Origin: Microbacteriaceae bacterium
Lineage (GTDB): Bacteria > Actinomycetota > Actinomycetes > Actinomycetales > Microbacteriaceae
DNA: 15,823 nucleotides
Assembly (NCBI GenBank): GCA_025463615.1
Contig: JAODAU010000111.1
Location: forward strand, 1 to 15,823
Direction of reading: 5' to 3'
Under the pieces are notes generated by a model. That model was not told the origin of the DNA. It made no database searches and saw nothing but the letters and a program-made list of their open reading frames with translations. A program made the position numbers and the translations under genes. Of this stretch, positions 12,722-15,823 are shown piece after piece; within the stretch, counting starts at the first letter, position 1; the number at the start of each line of letters is the position of its first letter.

Positions 12722-14209
12722 TCAGTGGTTCGGCCAGGCGCGGTCGAAGTCGCGCAGGTCTTCGGTGACCTCGCGCGACTCCGCGTCGAAGAGCATGCCC
12801 ACCGGGTGCTCGGCGCTGAAGCGTGGCCAGCCCGGGTCGCCCGTCTTGGCGAACGCGACCCAGGCGGAGTGCATCGCGTCGGCCAGCGCCTGCGGTGCAG
12901 GGCCGCCGAGCAGCTGGGCGCCCGCGGGGTCGTCCAGCGCGTCGAACACGAATCCCAGCTCGAGGGCGTGGCAGGCGCCGAGCTTCGCGTCGAACGCGGC
13001 GGAGCCCCAGGCGAACTCGTAGACATAGGAGCGCGGATGACTGCGCGCCAGGGCCAGCATCGGCGCCCGGTAGAACCCGTCGGTGAGGATCGCGGCCGCG
13101 CGCTCGCCCGGCGTGAACCCCGGGTGCAGCCGCCGCACCCGCCGCACGGCGACCAGCGGCCGGGCGCGGTAGACGAAGGCGAAGGCGTGCGCGACCAGCG
13201 CCGACATCTTCTCCGTGGCGCCGACCGGCACGAAGAACAGCCGCGCCTCATCGGAGTTCGTGCCGATCACGAGGTCGACGTCCCTCGACGCCCCGGCCGC
13301 GATCAGCTCGCGCGGGATGCCCGGCAGCACCGTGCCGTCCACCACCGGCTCGAACGGCATCAGGTTGCGGGCCACGTCGCCCCAGAGCTTCTTGCGCGGC
13401 CGCTTCGACACCTCGGCGCCCAGTTCGGAGACCGCGGCGATGACCCGCTCGATCGGCACTGACCCGATCCCCTCGCGAGTCGGCTCGACCCCGAGGATCT
13501 CGGCCAGCCTTGTGCCGACGAGCCGCGCCGACTCCGGACTGATCACGGAGTCGCCCGCGCCCGACTCGGAGATCGCGCGGTGGAACAGCCCCTTCGCGGC
13601 GGGCAGCGCGAGCAGGGTGCAGACGCTCATGCCGCCGGCGGACTCGCCGAAGATCGTCACGTCGTCGGGGTCGCCGCCGAAGGCCGCGATGTTGTCGCGC
13701 ACCCACTCGAGCGCGGCCACCTGGTCGAGGATGCCGAGGTTGGGCACGCCGTCGCCGAACCACAGGAATCCGTCGACCCCGAGCCGGTAGTTGATGGTCA
13801 CGAGCACTACGCCGTCGCGGGCGAACCGCGTGCCGTCGTAGATCGAGACCGCGCCCGACCCTGACGTGAACGAACCGCCGTGGATGAACACCATCACCGG
13901 CACGCGCCCGTCGAGGCCCGGCGTCCAGACGTTGAGATTCAGGTAGTCGTCGCCCGGGATCACCACGTTCGGCAGCAGGTCGCCCAGCGCGCCGGCGCCG
14001 GCCTGCGGCGCGGTCGGCCCGAACTCGCTCGCGTCGCGCTCGCCGTCCCAGCGCGCGGGCGGCTGTGGCGGCTGGAAGCGCAGGTCGGCGACCGGGGGAG
14101 CGGCGTACGGGATTCCGCGGAAACTCAGGATGCCGCCATCCACGGCCACCCCGCGCACGGCTCCCGCCGTGGTCTCGACGCTGGCGGGTGTGGTCGAGTT
14201 CGTCGGCAT
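12722..14209 (-). CDS. Type-B carboxylesterase (alpha/beta hydrolase)
   Basis: 495 residues, normal for the type-B carboxylesterase/para-nitrobenzyl esterase family. Motifs seen: RGIPYAAPPVADLRFQPP (31-48) near the N-terminus, DDYLNLNVWTP (87-97), oxyanion hole HGGSF (110-114), and nucleophile elbow TIFGESAGGMS (185-195) with Ser190. The acid is Glu321 in GTNSDEAR and the base is His414 in GACHALEL. All catalytic parts are present, so it should be active on short- to medium-chain or aryl esters. There is no signal peptide. I chose ATG 14209 over the longer open frame (to 14302) because GGTGAG lies nine bases upstream and the longer frame would run into the DUF3105 coding end. A TAGCCT -10 box (14244-14239) gives a leader of about 23 bases. 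The SGNH hydrolase follows after 14 bp. Confidence 0.92.
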   Translation of the reverse strand: MPTNSTTPASVETTAGAVRGVAVDGGILSFRGIPYAAPPVADLRFQPPQPPARWDGERDASEFGPTAPQAGAGALGDLLPNVVIPGDDYLNLNVWTPGLDGRVPVMVFIHGGSFTSGSGAVSIYDGTRFARDGVVLVTINYRLGVDGFLWFGDGVPNLGILDQVAALEWVRDNIAAFGGDPDDVTIFGESAGGMSVCTLLALPAAKGLFHRAISESGAGDSVISPESARLVGTRLAEILGVEPTREGIGSVPIERVIAAVSELGAEVSKRPRKKLWGDVARNLMPFEPVVDGTVLPGIPRELIAAGASRDVDLVIGTNSDEARLFFVPVGATEKMSALVAHAFAFVYRARPLVAVRRVRRLHPGFTPGERAAAILTDGFYRAPMLALARSHPRSYVYEFAWGSAAFDAKLGACHALELGFVFDALDDPAGAQLLGGPAPQALADAMHSAWVAFAKTGDPGWPRFSAEHPVGMLFDAESREVTEDLRDFDRAWPNH

Positions 14210-14238
14210 TCCTGAATTCTCACCCCGCGCGGCCGCAA

Positions 14239-14244
14239 AGGCTA
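14239..14244 (-). promoter_or_regulatory. -10 box of the esterase/SGNH operon
   Basis: TAGCCT on the minus strand, 29 bases before the esterase ATG, in the 58-bp gap after the DUF3105 gene. Transcription would start about 14232. No clear -35 is seen. Confidence 0.4.
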
Positions 14245-14267
14245 GCGTCGATTCACCTAGCGCCTGA

Positions 14268-15125
14268 TCAGTTGCCCGAAGGGTTCGCCACCTTCGCGCC
14301 ATCCGTGGCCGGCACGCCGCCGATGCCGGTCGGGATGCCGTCGACCGGCTCGCCGAACTCGGGGGAGTAGGTCTGGCTCTCGCGGAAGGTGTCCACGAAC
14401 TTCTGCAGCCGCGGGTCGGTGGGGCTGGTGACCCGCAGCTGGTGGCCCCACGAGCTGATCACGATGGGGGAGGGGAGCGAGTCATCCGCCCACGGGCTGA
14501 GGTCGATGAAGCGATTGGCCTCGCCGACGATTCCAGTCGCCTGCTGCGACTCGGGGATGAGCGACTGCATCGTGACGAAGGCCGTGAGCTTCTTCACGTC
14601 GGCCTTGCCCAGCGTGGGGCTGTACGTGATCCACACGGCGCCGTGCTCGAGGTTGTGCACGGCCCGCTCGCTCGCGATGGGCTTCGTGTAGACGCCGGCG
14701 TTCATCCAGGTGGCGTTGTGCGGGCCGCCGACCGGGGGCGTCACGGCGTACTTCACGGGGCCGTCGACGTGATCGTGCTCGAGGGCGCCGGCGTGCGTGC
14801 TGCCGTCGCCCGGCCAGCCGGTGGTGTCCCAGGCCAATACGCCGTCGATGCCGGACGTATCGGGCACCGGGGTGACCTTCGCCTGCGTGACCGGGGCGCC
14901 GACCGGCACCGCGGGCAGCACCTGGGTTGCGGCGACGGGCTTACCCGATCCGTGGTTCGCGCCGGCCAGGGCGAACACGCCGCCCACCACGAGCGCGACA
15001 ACCACGACGGCCCCGCCGATGATGAGGCCCGTGCGGATGCGACGCTTGCGCGCCTGCTCCCTGCGAACGGCCTCGAGTTTCGCCTGGCGCTTGGCCCTGG
15101 CATCCGGGTTCGACTGTGACGGCAT
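14268..15125 (-). CDS. DUF3105 protein, single-pass membrane
   Basis: 285 residues. The N-terminus is basic and helical (RAKRQAKLEAVRREQARKRR, 10-29), followed by one membrane segment (GLIIGGAVVVVALVVGGVFA, 33-52). The rest should lie outside the cell. The exported part holds the DUF3105 hallmarks GPHNATWMNAGVYTKPI and ERAVHNLEHGAVWITYSP, with further His residues in ALEHDHVDG. These conserved His and acidic residues suggest a metal or redox site, but the family has no established function. The tail is rich in Gly and Pro (DGIPTGIGGVP). I chose ATG 15125, which gives a short positive N-terminus before the membrane segment, because a leaderless -10 box (TACGTT) ends six bases before it. The frame is open upstream to 15176 without support. 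Nothing adjacent hints at a pathway. Confidence 0.88.
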   Translation of the reverse strand: MPSQSNPDARAKRQAKLEAVRREQARKRRIRTGLIIGGAVVVVALVVGGVFALAGANHGSGKPVAATQVLPAVPVGAPVTQAKVTPVPDTSGIDGVLAWDTTGWPGDGSTHAGALEHDHVDGPVKYAVTPPVGGPHNATWMNAGVYTKPIASERAVHNLEHGAVWITYSPTLGKADVKKLTAFVTMQSLIPESQQATGIVGEANRFIDLSPWADDSLPSPIVISSWGHQLRVTSPTDPRLQKFVDTFRESQTYSPEFGEPVDGIPTGIGGVPATDGAKVANPSGN

Positions 15126-15137
15126 CTCAGGAACGTA
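15126..15137 (-). promoter_or_regulatory. Leaderless promoter of the DUF3105 gene
   Basis: Minus strand TACGTT (15137-15132), six bases (CCTGAG), then the ATG at 15125. No Shine-Dalgarno sequence. Confidence 0.6.
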
Positions 15138-15169
15138 ACCAGCGTGGCTGGGAAATCCCGGCACACCGG

Positions 15170-15198
15170 GTGACACGTTGCTGGGCGATGGGCATCAT
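15170..15198 (+). promoter_or_regulatory. Candidate promoter of the small acidic protein gene
   Basis: GTGACA (15170-15175) matches five of six -35 bases. After a 17-bp spacer comes CATCAT (15193-15198), a four-of-six -10. Transcription would begin near 15205, giving a leader of about 28 bases before ATG 15233. Confidence 0.45.
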
Positions 15199-15232
15199 AG
15201 AAGGAGGCAACTCCGACGAAGGGTGCACGCAC

Positions 15233-15406
15233 ATGGATGATCTGACCGGCAACGCCGACGAGCGGATCCGCGCCCTCGCCGAACTCGCGGCCGTCGAGGC
15301 CCTCGAGATCGAGTGGCTGCGACGCCAGCTCGACCTCGCGCTCGCTGCCTGGGCGGCGGATGCCACGGCCCTCGACATCGACCAGGAGTCCCGCGCCGAC
15401 TACTGA
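15233..15406 (+). CDS. Small acidic helical protein, unknown function
   Basis: 57 residues, strongly acidic. The middle is one predicted amphipathic helix (ADERIRALAELAAVEALEIEWLRRQLDLALAAWAADATA, about 8-47) with leucine/isoleucine spacing that would suit a coiled coil. I do not recognise a family. The frame is open from 15116, but codons before 15233 overlap the promoter and look non-coding. ATG 15233 has GAAGGG nine bases upstream. A perfect-looking AGAAGGAGG at 15199-15207 is too far away to serve it. The gene is followed by a bidirectional terminator, which supports its being real. It is divergent from the DUF3105 gene. Confidence 0.6.
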   Translation: MDDLTGNADERIRALAELAAVEALEIEWLRRQLDLALAAWAADATALDIDQESRADY

Positions 15407-15416
15407 GCGCAACGCA

Positions 15417-15449
15417 GAAACGGCCCCCGGGGTTCCCGGGAGCCGTTTC
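15417..15449. terminator. Bidirectional terminator between small gene and tRNA-Leu
   Basis: A strong hairpin: 8-bp stem GAAACGGC (15417-15424) with GCCGTTTC (15442-15449), one C/A mismatch, a further 6-bp GC stem and a three-base loop (GTT). The outer stem gives a short T-run on either strand, so it can end both the plus-strand small gene and the minus-strand tRNA. Confidence 0.8.
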
Positions 15450-15455
15450 AATGCC

Positions 15456-15542
15456 TGGTGCGCGAGGGGGGACTTGAACCCCCATGCCCTCACGGGCACA
15501 CGGACCTGAACCGTGCGCGTCTGCCAATTTCGCCACTCGCGC
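15456..15542 (-). tRNA. tRNA-Leu (anticodon CAG)
   Basis: 87 nt with CCA encoded (minus-strand 3' end at 15456). The acceptor stem GCGCGAG (15542-15536) pairs with CTCGCGC. The anticodon loop TTCAGGT (15510-15504) sits on a CACGG/CCGTG stem, with CAG at 15508-15506. The long variable arm GCCC-GTGA-GGGC marks a class II tRNA, and the T arm is GGGGG-TTCAAGT-CCCCC. It reads CUG, the major leucine codon in high-GC genomes. Position next to fhaA is conserved in other Actinobacteria (for example leuT beside fhaA in Mycobacterium tuberculosis). Confidence 0.97.
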
Positions 15543-15552
15543 AGACTTAGCG

Positions 15553-15581
15553 AGATTAGCACAGCGCGGCGGGCCAGTCGA
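15553..15581 (-). promoter_or_regulatory. Promoter of tRNA-Leu(CAG)
   Basis: Minus strand -35 TCGACT (15581-15576), a 17-bp spacer and -10 TAATCT (15558-15553), ten bases before the tRNA 5' end. Hexamers and spacing are good for an actinobacterial housekeeping promoter. Confidence 0.75.
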
Positions 15582-15595
15582 AGGCGGGGTGTGCG

Positions 15596-15611
15596 TCATC
15601 CGTTCGGATGA
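15596..15611. promoter_or_regulatory. Palindrome between tRNA-Leu and fhaA promoters
   Basis: TCATCCG-TT-CGGATGA, perfect 7-bp arms with a two-base centre, about 15 bp upstream of the tRNA -35 and 80 bp before the fhaA start. It could be an operator or other protein-binding site; the binding protein is unknown. Confidence 0.5.
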
Positions 15612-15690
15612 ATATGGTGCTCTCTAGAGCCTCGCTCACAGGCCGTGCGGCTAACATCGGTAACTCAGGGGAGTGGCAGCGAGGGAGACC

Positions 15691-15823
15691 ATGGGGCTAC
15701 TGGACAGCTTCGAGCGTGGTCTTGAGCGTGCGGTGAACGGCGCCTTCGCCAAGACCTTCAAGTCAGGGCTGCAGCCGATCGAGATCACTGCGGCCCTTCG
15801 GCGTGAGCTCGACACCAAGGCCG
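15691..15823 (+). CDS. fhaA: FHA-domain protein FhaA (N-terminal part)
   Basis: First 44 codons; the gene runs off the right edge. The N-terminus MGLLDSFERGLERAVNGAFA, then KTFKSGLQPIEITAALRREL, is the DUF3662 start of FhaA, which carries a C-terminal forkhead-associated domain not visible here. FhaA binds phosphothreonine on partners of the Ser/Thr kinases PknA/PknB and acts in cell-wall and division control. It usually leads the fhaA-fhaB-pstP-rodA-pbpA-pknA-pknB cluster near oriC (established for Actinobacteria). The ATG at 15691 has a good ribosome site, GAGGGAG (15681-15687). A TAACAT at 15652-15657 may be its -10 box, with a weak -35. Confidence 0.92.
   Translation, partial: MGLLDSFERGLERAVNGAFAKTFKSGLQPIEITAALRRELDTKA

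Overview
The window comes from a high-GC actinobacterium, most likely of the family Microbacteriaceae. The grounds are GC-rich codon use, a NucS (EndoMS) mismatch-repair nuclease, many genes with TANNNT -10 boxes directly before the start codon (leaderless transcripts), a very frequent GGATGCC heptamer, and a right-hand end reading tRNA-Leu(CAG) then fhaA. That pair usually lies near the chromosomal origin in Actinobacteria (established knowledge). I see no insertion sequence, prophage or CRISPR array. Apart from one small inverted-repeat element the region looks like ordinary chromosome.

Layout, left to right. (1) 1-1707, minus strand: an antibiotic-type ABC exporter (ATPase, then permease cut by the window edge) with a palindromic candidate operator before it. 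(2) 1705-4113: a LacI-type repressor divergent from a YbjJ-like major facilitator transporter, with two abutting LacI-type operators between them. (3) 4114-6110, plus strand: an SseB-family protein, a small ribbon-helix-helix protein and nucS, each with its own leaderless promoter. (4) 6114-6179: a perfect 19-bp inverted repeat, followed by a HAD phosphatase that converges on a small protein with a partial zinc-ribbon pattern. (5) 7052-8514: an OhrR-type MarR regulator coupled without a gap to an NAD-dependent epimerase/dehydratase-like gene. (6) 11109-8511, minus strand: a compact operon of type III polyketide synthase, ICMT-like methyltransferase and FAD monooxygenase, joined by ATGA overlaps. 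This is the layout of the Streptomyces srsABC operon for phenolic lipids (alkylresorcinols and derived quinones). (7) 11191-15125, minus strand: a NYN-domain nuclease, an SGNH hydrolase and a type-B carboxylesterase (the last two an operon closed by a strong terminator), and a membrane-anchored DUF3105 protein. (8) 15126-15823: a small acidic helical protein, a terminator shared with the converging tRNA-Leu(CAG), and the start of fhaA.

The one clear multi-gene pathway is the type III PKS operon. It should build long-chain phenolic lipids from fatty acyl-CoA and malonyl-CoA, then methylate and hydroxylate them at the membrane. The two regulator/target pairs (LacI/MFS and MarR/epimerase) are self-contained local circuits. 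The other genes look like independent housekeeping or accessory functions.
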